This document shows positions 36,320 to 47,898 of a stretch of DNA of 64,000 bases, piece by piece. Both the position numbers and the translations under genes were made by a program. The notes beneath the pieces are model-generated. The model saw only the letters and a program-made list of their open reading frames with translations. It searched no databases and was not told the DNA's origin. Positions within the stretch are counted from its first letter, which is position 1, and every line of letters begins with the position of its first letter. This DNA comes from Hevea brasiliensis. Its lineage: Eukaryota; Streptophyta; Magnoliopsida; Malpighiales; Euphorbiaceae. Location of the stretch: assembly GCF_030052815.1 (NCBI RefSeq), contig NC_079505.1, forward strand, positions 4,347,395 through 4,411,394, given 5' to 3'.

Positions 36320-37190
36320 TGATGTGCCACATGATGACATGAGATACGAGAGTCCATTGACTAGGTCCAAAAGCTAGCTCATTATTTTGCTTGCTTGTAT
36401 TCAAATTAAAGAAGTTGGGATGGGCTTAGCAAGTCCATAGGGCATGTGAGATGGGTGCATACTAAAATGTTTGGACTTAAGTTAAAATAAAGATAATGGG
36501 TTGATTGTGAAAAAAATAAGCCCATATGTGTGTAAAATGCTCATATTTACTGTTTGGAATTGACCAAGTCAAAGAAATCAGAAGGAAATTGAAATATCTT
36601 TCAATTAAAGAAGGAAATAAGGTTGAAAAGTCACCAAATTTCCTCAAATTTGTTTATCACTCTATGGGCAGAATCTAAAGTGTTTCTTCTAAAAAATTTA
36701 ATATTATTTCCTATTTAGAAGACTATTCAAACTTCCTATTTAGTAACCTTTTTATTTTTCTTTATAGTGCTTGTAATTAGCCTATATAAAGGCCAACTCT
36801 TGTAAGCTCAAAGCATTCTGAATTTTAATCATAATAGCAAGTGTTGCTTTTTCTTTTTTATCAAACATTATTTGTTTGTGGTGAAGTCTTGACTTATCAC
36901 AAGAGTTAATTATGTGGCGTCTTGATTGGGATTGTATTCTTTGTGGTGATATTACTTTTATCAAAGTTTACATTCCATAGTTATCTTCTTATTTTTGCCT
37001 TTTATTACTGTTGCATCTTATATCATAAAATACCAAAAGAGAAATTCATTTCTTTTTTTTTTCTGTTGAAGTTGATTTGGGTGTTATATTGCTTAATTTT
37101 AGCTTATTCTTATTCTTTGATTCATTTAAGTAGAATTTCTTATCTTTCATAACTAATCAATTTTCATTCTCTCTTTCACAAGGCATATCA
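36320..37190 (+). repeat. 3' LTR of Gypsy element A
   Basis: 871 bases, starts tgatgtgcca and ends aaggcatatca. Same length as the 5' LTR, with many substitutions. Confidence 0.92.
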
Positions 37191-37700
37191 CTAATAGTGA
37201 ATATTTTTATTCCTCTTTCCTTTTTATTTTTTTGTTCTCAATAAATTTTAAATCTATATTCTTTTGGAACATTGTCTTTGTCTTCAGTCTATTCTTATTA
37301 ATAAATATTAGTTTTATAGCCCTCTTTGGGAGGATTTAATGTCTTCTCTTCTATGAGGATTTAGTTTTTCTTCTTTATGAAGATTTGTTATTTCCTCTAT
37401 TGTGAGGATCTTTTTTTTTTTTTTTATCATGGAATTATTAGGTATTTTATTTTATTATTTAGGTAGGAGTGCAATAATAGAAAGTATAGTTTTTTCTCTT
37501 TACAAGGACATCAAAATTTAATAATTTTTAGATCAGACTTGTAGAAATAATGTGGAGTCGAATAATGGTATATTACTACCAAGTGGAGTCTACTTCCCAT
37601 TTTAATTGTCAAATCGAATATTATGTCAATACAATCATATCCTTAAAATTAAAATAATATGAAATTTTGTACTTTAAAATTATATTCTGTCTCTATCTAG
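37191..37700. repeat. Unclassified dispersed repeat, right part
   Basis: Matches 57280-57790 in direct orientation: gtctattcttattaataaat, gaggatttagt/gtcttc units, a poly-T tract, gatttattatttgggtg versus ttattatttaggtaggag, and a stretch about gagtcgaacagtgattg with the related copy gagtcgaataatgg. The Gypsy element appears to have landed inside it. It contains short GAGGATTT-type direct repeats. Family unknown; possibly a non-LTR 3' region. Confidence 0.6.
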
Positions 37701-40119
37701 AGAATATTTGATTTAACTTATAAATTAGTCAAATCTGCTTATAATCAAAAGTCATAAGTAAATTAGTATTTATTTAGTTTATAAATTAAAAAAATACTTA
37801 AAATAAATTATAAGTTAAAAATAATCTATTCTTACTTACAACTTATCAGTTTAAAATTACTTTTTAACTAAATAAAAGACTATATTATCTTAATAATTTT
37901 TAAAAATATTAAATATTATTCTCATTTTAACAACCATATCACTCAATTATATATTATTTTTAATTATTTTAATAAATTAAATTATTTTTTAACATTTTTT
38001 TAACCTAACTTTTAAATTATTTAAGTTAAGTTGAAATAATTTTATTAAATAATTATCTAATAATTTTAAAATTAATTTATAAATTAAAAAAAATATATAT
38101 TTTAAATTAAAGTTAAAAATAAAGTAGTCAAACTAAATATTTTATTAATCAAAGCTTTATTTTTTTATTTTCTCAAAATGAATCTTAAAAATATATTTCA
38201 TAGGTCTCAAATTACCTTTCACGTTAGTGACGGACTACACGCGCATGGAGACTGTGAAGGAATGGGACCCTTCCACGCGTTCTTATAAAAGAAAAAAAAA
38301 TGAAGATAAGAAAAAAAAAGAGGCTGTGTTTATGAATTTTAATTATTTTTTAATTTTAAATAAAAAATTTAAAATAATATTATATTATTTTAATGATAAA
38401 AAAATGATTTAAACTTAATTTAAATAAAAATAAATTATAAAGAATTTATTTAATTTATTTTAAGATTTTAAATTTTTTTCTTCAAATTTAATTTAAAAGT
38501 TAATATTAAAAAAAGAAAGCCTTTCCTGCCAAAATTTTCTTAAATTGTTGGGCATGGACACATGGTTGTGAATTAAATTAATAAAATCAATTTAAATTAT
38601 TCATAGTTAAGATTTAAAATTAATTACATATTTTTTATAAGTTAATTTAAAAAACAATTATATATTTAATTTGTCTTATTGATCAACTAGTACTTAAATT
38701 AGACCTTCCACAACTTTATAAATTAATAGTGGTTTTATTTTAAATTTATTATTTATTTTTTACATTGTATATTTTAAAATCATATTATAAAATTTTATTA
38801 ATGTTGAAATTCTTAATTTTTTTAGAAGAAATTCCTATATTAAAAATAATTTAAATTTGTATTAAAATTTGGAATAATTATATGTTTATCAAAATTAAAT
38901 TTAATTAAAATTTTTATTCTAATAAGAATTGCAATTTTTATTTATTTATTTAAATTAAATGATATATATTAACTATTTTAAAAAATCATTTAATAATATA
39001 TAACATTATTTAATAACATCTATTAAAAAATAAGATATAAAATTTAAAATATTTATATATAATTATATTACTGATAATTGATTATTTATCAGAGAATTTT
39101 ATTTGCATAGTTTTTTTTTATTTTATCTTAGTTACTTGCATAATTATTAGTATTATATTAATATTAACATAATATAAATATCAAATTAAAATGTAATTTT
39201 TTTACATATATGTATATTATATAAGTATATTAATATATTTTAAAATATTATTTAAAAATCAATTTTAATAATCAACCTGCCAAAAAGAATTCATTTCATT
39301 ACTAAGAAAAATAAAATTACATCCATTACTTGAGTTGGAAAAAATTACATCTATTAATTGACAAACCGTGGATTTTTTTTTATGATTAATATTAAAAAAA
39401 ATATTTAATTTAATTTTTATACTTATTAAAAAAAGTTTAATTTAACTCTTTTTAATTTTTTATTGTTTAGTTCATAAATTTTAATTTAAATTTAATTTAA
39501 TCTAAAAATTAAATTTATGAATTAAATTTTTTAATTTAAATAAAAAATTTTAAAAATTTAATTTATTAATTTTATAATTAAATTTAAATTAAAATTTTTA
39601 TGCTAAATATAACGATATAATTAAATTTTAAACAGATTAATATTGTATCTATAAGATAAAAAATTATATTATATATTTTTATATAATATTAATAATTATT
39701 AATATTATATAATAAGTACAACATTGCATTTATTAAAAAATTATATTTTTTTATATAATATTATTACCTTTTTTTATATAATATTCATAACTTTCAAATT
39801 AGAAAATGGGAGGAGTGATCATTTTTAATGTAAAATTAATTATAAATAAATATATTTATTAAAATTTAATAAATATAACATTTTTAATGTTATATTTTTT
39901 TAGGCAAGAAATGTTAATGTTTTTATTAAACATTTCACTCAATACAATTTTTTTTTTTTTAATTTTTAATGACACACTATCGCATATTTTCCATTACTAT
40001 AGCAAAAGGAAAATTCCTAGAAAGGTGAGGTTGTGTAGAAGTCAAGCATTCACCCATTCTTTAGATTTCTTAGTTCTTTCTTGTCATTCTCTCTCTGCAT
40101 TTTTTAAATCCTTTTCCTG
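37701..40119. other. AT-rich intergenic DNA upstream of the TNL gene
   Basis: Over 75 percent AT by eye, with scattered poly-A and poly-T. Short frames (for example 38227-38412) are Lys/Phe/Asn-rich with no motif. The last few hundred bases before 40120 probably include the TNL promoter, but no convincing TATA box could be assigned. Confidence 0.5.
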
Positions 40120-40302
40120 CTCTTCATTTGTTATTCAATCCATTGATCAATCTTGGGTTTCTCCTCATTCTTCAATCTATTGATTTTTCTTGTTCTTCTA
40201 TCTCTTTGTTTTTTTGAATCCTTTTTCCAGCTCTTCGTTTGTTGTTCAATCCATTGATCAATCTTGCTCTTCATTTGTGATTCAATCCATTTATCAATCT
40301 TG
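40120..40302 (+). repeat. 36-bp repeats in the leader of the TNL gene
   Basis: Three copies of a 36-base unit (ctcttcatttgttattcaat, ending gatcaatcttg) at 40120-40155, 40231-40266 and 40267-40302. Copies 1 and 3 are each followed by ctcctcattc and a ctattg ending, so a unit of about 110 bases was duplicated and the second copy gained an extra 36-mer. It lies just upstream of the start codon, probably in the 5' untranslated region. Confidence 0.85.
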
Positions 40303-40377
40303 GGTTACTCCTCATTCATCAACCTATTGGTTTTTTTCTTTTTTTTTTTTTTTTTTTGCTTATCAACTTTCTTTGGA

Positions 40378-43300
40378 ATGGCTCCTGCAAGAAGTCAAGA
40401 ATCTTCATCTGCATCATTTCGATGGACTTACCATTTGTTCTTGAGCTTTAGAGGCGGAGACACCCGCAAGAATATCACTGATCACCTCTACACAGCTCTG
40501 ATTCAAGCTGGGATTCGCACCTTCAGGGACGATGATGAAATTGAGAGAGGGGAAAATATTGAGAAAGAAATCATGAAAGCAATACGAGAATCAAGAATGT
40601 CTGTAATTGTTCTTTCAAAGGACTATGCCTCTTCAAGATGGTGCCTTGATGAACTCGTGATGATCATGGAACGTAGGAGAACTGTTGGGCATATTGTGCT
40701 GCCACTTTTCTATGATGTGAATCCAGCCCAAGTGGGGGAACAGACTGGGAGCTATGGTGAAGCATTTGCTAGACATGAAATGGACTTCAAGGAACAGATG
40801 AACATGGTGGAAGGATGGAGAAAAGCTCTTAGAGAAGCTGCAGACATGGGAGGAATGATCTTAGAAAACAAGTAAAATTCTCTTACTATCATTATTTTTG
40901 TTTTTGAAAAAATAGTATAAAAAATTTAGCAATTTGATACCAGATGCAGCTACTTACAAGAAAGCTTGAAACCCAAAATCAATCAATGTGTCCAAATTTT
41001 GATTGAGGGAAACTGAAATTTTGTGTCTAATAGTTATACAGATTAGGATAATCATTTACTGAAAGATAGGGAAAAATCGATATACGAAATATCTTGTTGG
41101 AAGGCTAGTTCTAATTTCTTAAACTGTGTAAAATTGATATGTTTATGTCATAGAGACAGGAATTTAGTGGATAACCTTTAGTGGACTTAACATAATCATG
41201 ACTGAAGGAAAGGAATAAAATTGGGAGTTTGGGACTGAAAATAACAAACAGAACCATCTTCAGTCTTGTGCTTTTCTTTAATCTTCAGTCTCTTATGTGT
41301 CTATAATATTTAAGCCTTCTTGTCTTCAGTTAAATGAAATTATTCTATTGAAAGAAGAATCATATGAATCTTTATGTAGATAGATATGCAAAGGGATTTA
41401 ATTGCTAGATGCTACAATTACAGCAATTTATGAGAACTAAGGTATCCTATTCCTCTGATACCATTTCAGAAAAATAACAGCAAAAGAATTGGTGGGACAT
41501 ATGTTTGTTTTCTGTTTTACATAACATACACATGGAGCAACTACATTATCGAAGCCTTTTTTCTCAAAGCTAACCGGAGAATAAATCCTAGTCTTGGATA
41601 ATGCAGCTTCACATAGCAGCCTGAATCATGACATAGGAAACCTTTTTCTCCATTCGCTGGCCCTGATGTTCTTTTAATCTTCCACTAGTTTTAAATTTCT
41701 TTATCATAAGCTATTTCAGCCTTCTTGCATTCCTCCATAAGTGACATGCATGTCTCTTATTATGCGATCTCCTCAATGCTACTAATTAAACACTTTGTAA
41801 AATCTCCCTATTTGAGGTTTATCAATGCTCTAAATATCCCTTCTACCTGTCCTAACTACTTTCCTCGAGGGTCTATTGCTCCAAATGATTCATGTGTGAA
41901 GTAAGATTACCATACTTATTATATTATTGTTTTAATGTGGTTATTTTTCGTATTGTTGTTTTGATTTCGACAGGTACCAGTCACAGTTTATTCAAAATGT
42001 TGTTAAAGAGGTTGGAAATAAGCTGCACCGCATAGTACTGAATGTTGCTCCCTATTTAGTTGGTATAGATTCTCGTATAGCTGCTATTAACTTGTGGTTA
42101 CAAGATGGCTCAAATGATATTGGCATAGCAACAATCTATGGAGTTGGGGGAATTGGCAAGACAACTATTGCAAAGATTGTTTACAACCAGAACTTTGACA
42201 ACTTTGATGGTGCAAGCTTTCTTGCAAATGTGAGAGAAACTTCTGAACAATCCAATGGTTTGGTTCGCTTGCAAAGGCAAATTCTTTCAGATCTCCTAAA
42301 GGGAAAAACAAACAAAATTTACAATGTAGATGAAGGGATTATTAAGATAAAAGATGCTATATGTCGCAGACGAGTTCTTCTTGTTCTTGATGATCTGGAT
42401 CAACTGGACCAATTCAATGCAATAATTGGAATGCGAGAATGGTTTTTCCCTGGAAGTAAAATTATTATAACAACTAGACATGAGCGTCTTCTAAGGGCTC
42501 ATGAACTTAGTAAGATGTTTAGAGTTAATGAATTGGATGATACTGAATCACTTGAGCTTTTCAGTCGGCACGCATTTGGGCAAGATTATCCCATTGAAGA
42601 TTTCAAGGAGCAATCCAAAAGAGCAGTGAGTCTTTGTAGTGGTCTTCCATTGGCTCTTCAAGTTCTGGGTTCCTCTTTTTCAGGCAAAAGCGCGGATGTA
42701 TGGGAAAGTGCATTGCAAAAGTTGGAAGCAATTCCTGACAGTAAAATTCAAAAGATTCTTAGAGTAAGCTATGATTCTCTGCAAGATGATCATGATAAAA
42801 ATTTATTCCTCGACATAGCTTGTTTCTTCATTGGATTGAACAAAGATTATGTAGCTAGCATATTAGATGGCTGTAAATTCTATACTGTAGTTGGAATTAA
42901 CAATCTCATTGGTAGGTGTCTTGTAACAATTAATGAAGGAAACAAGCTGATGATGCATCAATTAGTTAGAGACATGGGGATAGAAATTGTTCGTCAAGAA
43001 TCACCTGAGGAACCAGGGAAGCGTAGTAGACTTTGGCATCACAAAGATGCATTCAATGTATTAAGAGAAAATACGGTAAGCGGATAATTCATATTTATTT
43101 ATATGTGGACGCTTACCATAATTTTCAGCTCTAATTGTTCTTATGTTATCCCTAACTTTTTCTATGGGCAAAGCAGGGTACGGAAACAGTCAAGGGCCTC
43201 ATACTAAATCAACAGATGTTAAAGGGAGACAATACTGGTAAAATATATGCAAAACAACGGCATTATGAAGATTCTGTTGATGAACCAGTCCCTCCTAACC

Positions 43301-45302
43301 TAGGAAATTATTCAAAAAGACATCACCTTGGTTTCTTCTCCAGGCAACATGTGAGCAGTGGTTTAGCAAATTCATTTTATGAAGCAAGACTGAAAACAAA
43401 AGCATTTGCAAACATGGACAGACTGAAGTTGCTCCAGCTCAATTATGTTAAACTCAGTGGAGATTATGGAGACTTTCCTAAAGGTTTAGTATGGTTATTT
43501 TGGCGTGGATTTCCTTTAAAATATATACCAAAAAATTTTCACCTGGAGAATCTTGCTGTTCTTGATATGCGCAACAGCAGCCTAATAAATGTTTGGAAAG
43601 GAACAAGGGTATACTACTAATCTCTCTTTGTATATCTATCTATCTAGCTAGCAGATTATGTTGCTAATTACTTTTTCTTTGCAACAGTTCCTTGTTACCT
43701 TGAAAATCCTCAACTTCAGTCATTCCCATGGCCTTGTTAGAACCCCCAACTTCATGGGACTTCCTTCTCTTGAGAGATTAAAGTTCAAAGATTGCATAAA
43801 CTTGATTGAGCTTGATGAATCCATTGGCAACCTTCAAAGACTTGTTTTACTGGACTTAAGGGACTGCAAAAATTTGAAGACACTTCCTGCAGAAATTGGC
43901 TCATTGGAATCTCTTGAAAAACTTAATTTGTGTGGCTGCTCAAAACTTGATCAGCTGCCTGAGGAGATGAGGAAAATGCAATCATTGAAGGTTCTTTATG
44001 CAGATGGCACTGCTTTAAATCAATTACAAGCTGTGAACGTGCCGTGGTATTCAACATTTTGGTCCTGGTTGCTACCAAGAAAATGTCCACAATCAATGAG
44101 TTTCTCATTGGCTTTTTTACCATGCTATTTAGTAAACTTAAGTCTCGCAAACTGCGATCTATCAGATGCTGCTATTCCAAATGATCTAAGCTCTCTTTGC
44201 TCCTTGGAAAATTTAGATCTTAAAGGAAATCCAATCCACAGTATTCCAGAAAGCATCAAAGGCCTCACTACACTCCAGTCCCTTTGCTTAGATGAGTGCA
44301 CAAGGCTCCAATCTCTTCCGGAGCTTCCAGAAAGTTTGGAGGAATTAAATGCTGAGGGCTGTACGTCATTGGAAAGAATTACAAATTTGCCAAATTTGCT
44401 GATAACTTTGCAGGTGCAACTGTTTGGCTGTGACCAACTTGTTGAAGTACAAGGCTTGTTCAAGCTAGAACCACTCATAAATATGGATACAGAAATGATG
44501 AATGATTTGGACTTGTTTGACTCGGCATCCTTGGGGAGTACTGAAGTGACAATGTTTAATGCTATGGCAAACAGAGAAAGGAGGACTCTTCCCCAGGTTC
44601 TTCCTCTCACTTATCATGTCATTATTATTAATATTATTAATTACCTTGTTGTTGCCTCTATGCTCTATGTTAATTTTATCAAATGCAACTTTAAAGGTCA
44701 ATAATTCAATGCCTCAGGTATTGCAAGAATGTGGCATATTCAGCTTCTTCCTTGCTGGGAGTAAGGTTCCATTCTGGTTCACCCATAAAAGCATGGGCTC
44801 CTCGATATCTTTTACGGTAGCTCCACTTCCTGGTCAAAATATCTGCGGCTTAAACTTATGCACGTTATACTCACGCGGTGATCAGGTATCTTTTTTTCAT
44901 GGCGCTGGTTATTATGCCAAAATCAATAATGAAACCAAGGGTATAAACTGGACTTATAGTCCAACCTTCTACGGAATCCCAGAAGATGATGAGGATATGC
45001 TATGGTTAAGCTGCTGGAAGTTTGGAGATGAGTTGGAAGTAGAGGATGAAGTGAATGTTTCAGTGCATATGCCATCTGGGTTTTATGTAAAGGAGTGTGG
45101 CATTTACGTAGTGTGCAAGGAAGATGTGAAGGATGCCCACTCAAACAGTAAGGAAATAGCACAAAGTAGCTCCTTTCGGCATCAGAATATCACTGACAGA
45201 GACTTGTGGCCGTACCAGGTGGGAGAGGCAGTTTATTTTCTACATCATCATCCATATACAACTCCTGATGAAATACTGAAATTAGCTTCTTTACATCTCT
45301 GA
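40378..45302 (+). CDS. TIR-NB-LRR (TNL) disease-resistance protein, five exons
   Basis: Exons: 40378-40871, 41974-43075, 43177-43608, 43688-44596, 44718-45302; about 1,173 aa with no internal stop. The last acceptor could instead be 44697 (in frame, 7 more residues). The start at 40378 directly precedes the TIR domain; the frame opens further upstream only through a poly-T tract. Residues 17-165 are TIR (FLSFRGGDTR; SSRWCLDEL with the NADase glutamate E92). The NB-ARC has P-loop GVGGIGKTT (221-229), kinase-2 VLLVLDD (299-305), GSKIIITTR (325-333), GLPLAL (388-393) and, at the MHD position, MHQL (492-495). LRRs span about 560-930, then a post-LRR C-JID-like region (FFLAGSKVPFWFTH). Expected role: intracellular effector recognition, oligomerisation and TIR enzymatic signalling through EDS1. 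Exon phases follow the usual TNL pattern. Recognised effector unknown. Confidence 0.92.
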
Positions 45303-45591
45303 ACTTGAACAGAGCACACATTCATCTGTTGCTCATGTTTTACGTGCATGTGATGGGTATAAGGAAGACATAATATTACTCAAATGTATGTAGTCATGCC
45401 CACAACCTGACTTAAACTCATGGCACGAGCAAGATTAACAAGAGTAATTATTATTTTTGTAACATTTAATTCTTTATTACTCTTATTTGGATGCTAACAA
45501 GATATTAAGTTAATTTTTAGCTTAGTTAATTTTTTAGTTAATTTTTAGAGGTTAAATGTAACAAGACTTAACAAATGTCAATATGATATTA
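45303..45591. other. 3' flank of the TNL gene
   Basis: Probable 3' untranslated region followed by AT-rich DNA. A poly(A) signal was not assigned with confidence. Confidence 0.45.
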
Positions 45592-45861
45592 TCTCTGTCC
45601 ATTTATCCAAAATTATCTGTCGTATTTTATCCAAAATTATCTGTTGCATTTTGAAAATTAAAGAGTATTAATTATTTTTTTTCTTCTAAATTTACTTTTT
45701 ATTTCTATTAAATACAATCAATATTTATATAATTTCTTAAATGAGATAGAGGTTAATGTTGTCAATTATAATTTGCTTTTATCAAAACAAGGTTATCTAA
45801 TATTTTCTTAATTATCATGTAAAAATCAAATACAAATGCGACAAATAAAAATGGATAGAAA
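45592..45861. mobile_element. Stowaway-like (Tc1/mariner) MITE
   Basis: The left end tctctgtccatttatc is matched inverted by the right end (ggataaat-like, ending atggatagaaa), and inner phrases pair too (ctgtcgtatttt with aaatgcgacaaa). Flanked by TA on both sides. 270 bp, AT-rich, non-coding. Confidence 0.65.
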
Positions 45862-47296
45862 TATTATATTTTTTAATTTTTTTACCACACTATAAATTAT
45901 TACATCATTAATTATTTTTTATCTTGATTTTCAATTATCTAATCTTATGGCAAATGCTTTCTAAGTGTTACATGTATATAGTTAGTGTACATGGTAATCA
46001 CTGTGACTATATATTGTAATTGTTGTTGTTATTGCTGCTGTTGCCACCCCAGTACGATCAAGGGTGGATTTCTGTTCATCATCTATGATGGTGATTAAAC
46101 CTAATTATTGTCAAATTTTTTTGATATTTTGATATTAGAGACCCATAGTTTAACTCAAATTTTTTTCTTTTTTTGATATTTAAACCTAATTATTGTCAAA
46201 TCTTAACTTAGCACATTTCATGATTATAAATCTTAATTAAATAAACATTTTAGTCCATTAAAACAACAAATCATAATTATTCATATTTATATATACACCC
46301 TATAAGCTCAAGATCTCAATACACATACTCAATTTTCTTTTATATCCATTCTCTATTTTTTTTTTTCATTTTATTTCGTAATTAAAATTGATAATTTCAT
46401 TTATAAGATTTTTATTAACTTTGATATTTAAGTATAGATGGATGAAAAATTTGAGAGAAATTTAATGAAAATTTTTATATACTTTTAATGACTTGTTTTT
46501 AATTTTGGTAATTATATTCACGTATAAGTTGTAAATTTATAACGTCGTTCCTTTGTAATTTGAATGGTAAAATAATAAAATTTGAAGTTAACATTATGAG
46601 TAAAAATAAAATTATTGATGTGTATTTTATGAAAAGAAGTTTTAAAATTTAAAAATTATTTTTTCAAACTCTGAGTGAAAGTGATCACGAAAAAAATTAA
46701 AAAATTATCACAAATAATATTATATGAACTATAAAACGGACATAAAAAGATACTCTAATATATTAAAATTTTTATTAACTTATAATATATCGTTTGATGA
46801 TCACACTGCTAAAAAAAAAGTTATCTTATCATGTGAATGGATTTTGTTTCTTCACGGAAGTGATACTTCAATAGTCAACCCTAAAATGGGTGCGCATATG
46901 AACGAGACTTTGATTTTATTTTAATTTTTTTTTGTTTTTATATTTGAACATATACGTTTGATGATAAAATAATCTTGCAATTTACTTTTTGATATTATCA
47001 CGCTAACATGAATGGCTTGTATTTAATTAAATTAAAATAGAGAAAATTAAAATTATTTAAAATATAAAAGCATCCAATAATAATTGAATTTTTAAACCTT
47101 TTTTTATGTTACATTATATATATATATATTAAATAATCAATGAAATTTATTTTAATATTATTGAAGTCTTCTAAAAAATTATAATAAATAAAAACAATAT
47201 AAATGAATCAAAATAACAAGTAAAGTCTTAATTTTAAATTACTCTTGATACATTATATGAATTATTATTTATTATTTAATTTAATTTGAAACCAAA
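45862..47296. other. AT-rich intergenic DNA between the TNL gene and the Copia element
   Basis: No gene recognised. A phrase around aaacctaattattgtcaaat recurs at about 46097 and 46185. The frame 46724-46924 has no motif and sits in random AT-rich sequence. Confidence 0.5.
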
Positions 47297-47301
47297 ATAA
47301 A

Positions 47302-47708
47302 TGTTATAACAAGCATGTAAATCTAAGGCACACACACAAATCGCACAATCACACAATATTGAAGAGAGAAGAAGAATAACTCAGAATTTAACACGGTTCA
47401 TCTATAAGATCTACATCCGCGGGTAAGACAAGAGAAAAAAGTTTCATTATGATAAAAAGAGTAAGATACAATCAATTAGAACTCTCAAACTCTAACCTCA
47501 ATGTGTTTTTCGAATATCTCACAACTCTATCACAAAAGGTAGAATATTATAATATTTATATTGGTCTATACCGCGAGGGATCGTGCCCTCCGCTACCACC
47601 AAAGACCTAACTTTCTATCCCAATCATGTTGTAGCACGAAACTTTCGGATCGGGTCACAATTCTGATTCATGAAAAATATATCCAAAATTCAAGCTACAA
47701 AAATAACA
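47302..47708 (-). repeat. 3' LTR of the Copia element
   Basis: 407 bp, same length as the partner at 51740-52146. Confidence 0.92.
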
Positions 47709-47898
47709 ATTGTTCCCCTTGGTTTGAATTCCCTTTATCATCAACAAAATAACCACAAAACACTCTATCTTGTCATATGCCCTCGCAAGGGCATTACTGA
47801 GCACTACAAACACCAACCAAGTCTAGGCAATGCCTAAACTTATTGACTGGGACTCCCTTGGTTATCATATCTATTGAATTATAATGTGTGGAGACTTT

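Larger units (their letters stand above)
13521..37190 (+). mobile_element. Ty3/Gypsy LTR retrotransposon A (chromovirus-like), broken by nested insertions
   Basis: Two LTRs of 871 bp each (13521-14391, 36320-37190), a tRNA-Met-type primer-binding site after the first, a polypurine tract before the second, and gag-protease-RT-RNase H-integrase order make this a Ty3/Gypsy element. Without inserts E and B it is about 6.05 kb. The LTRs differ by about a dozen bases in their first 120, so it is old. Gag and pol carry a frameshift, several stops and lost catalytic residues, so it is inactive. The integrase C-terminus (GPFRVVARINDNAYKVDL, TFNVRDLSPY, LRANPNQ) resembles chromoviruses, perhaps the CRM clade; this is tentative. 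Flanks ccatt and ctaat may be a decayed target-site duplication. Confidence 0.92.

Noticed and set aside
13521..37190. Endogenous pararetrovirus or other virus copy
   Set aside because: LTRs, TSDs, integrase and tRNA-Met primer sites identify ordinary Ty3/Gypsy retrotransposons; no movement or coat protein was seen.
37680..38160. Possible MITE with ataagt-type ends
   Set aside because: I could not pair a right end convincingly; similarity may reflect AT-richness only.
38227..38412. Small open frame upstream of the TNL gene
   Set aside because: Lys/Phe/Asn-rich translation of AT-rich DNA, with no motif, no convincing upstream signals and no homology recognised.
40264..40377. Upstream extension of the TNL N-terminus (38 residues, poly-Phe)
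   Set aside because: It is a translation of a leader repeat and poly-T tract; the ATG at 40378 directly precedes a normal TIR N-terminus.
46724..46924. 66-codon frame downstream of the TNL gene
   Set aside because: No motif; chance frame in AT-rich DNA.
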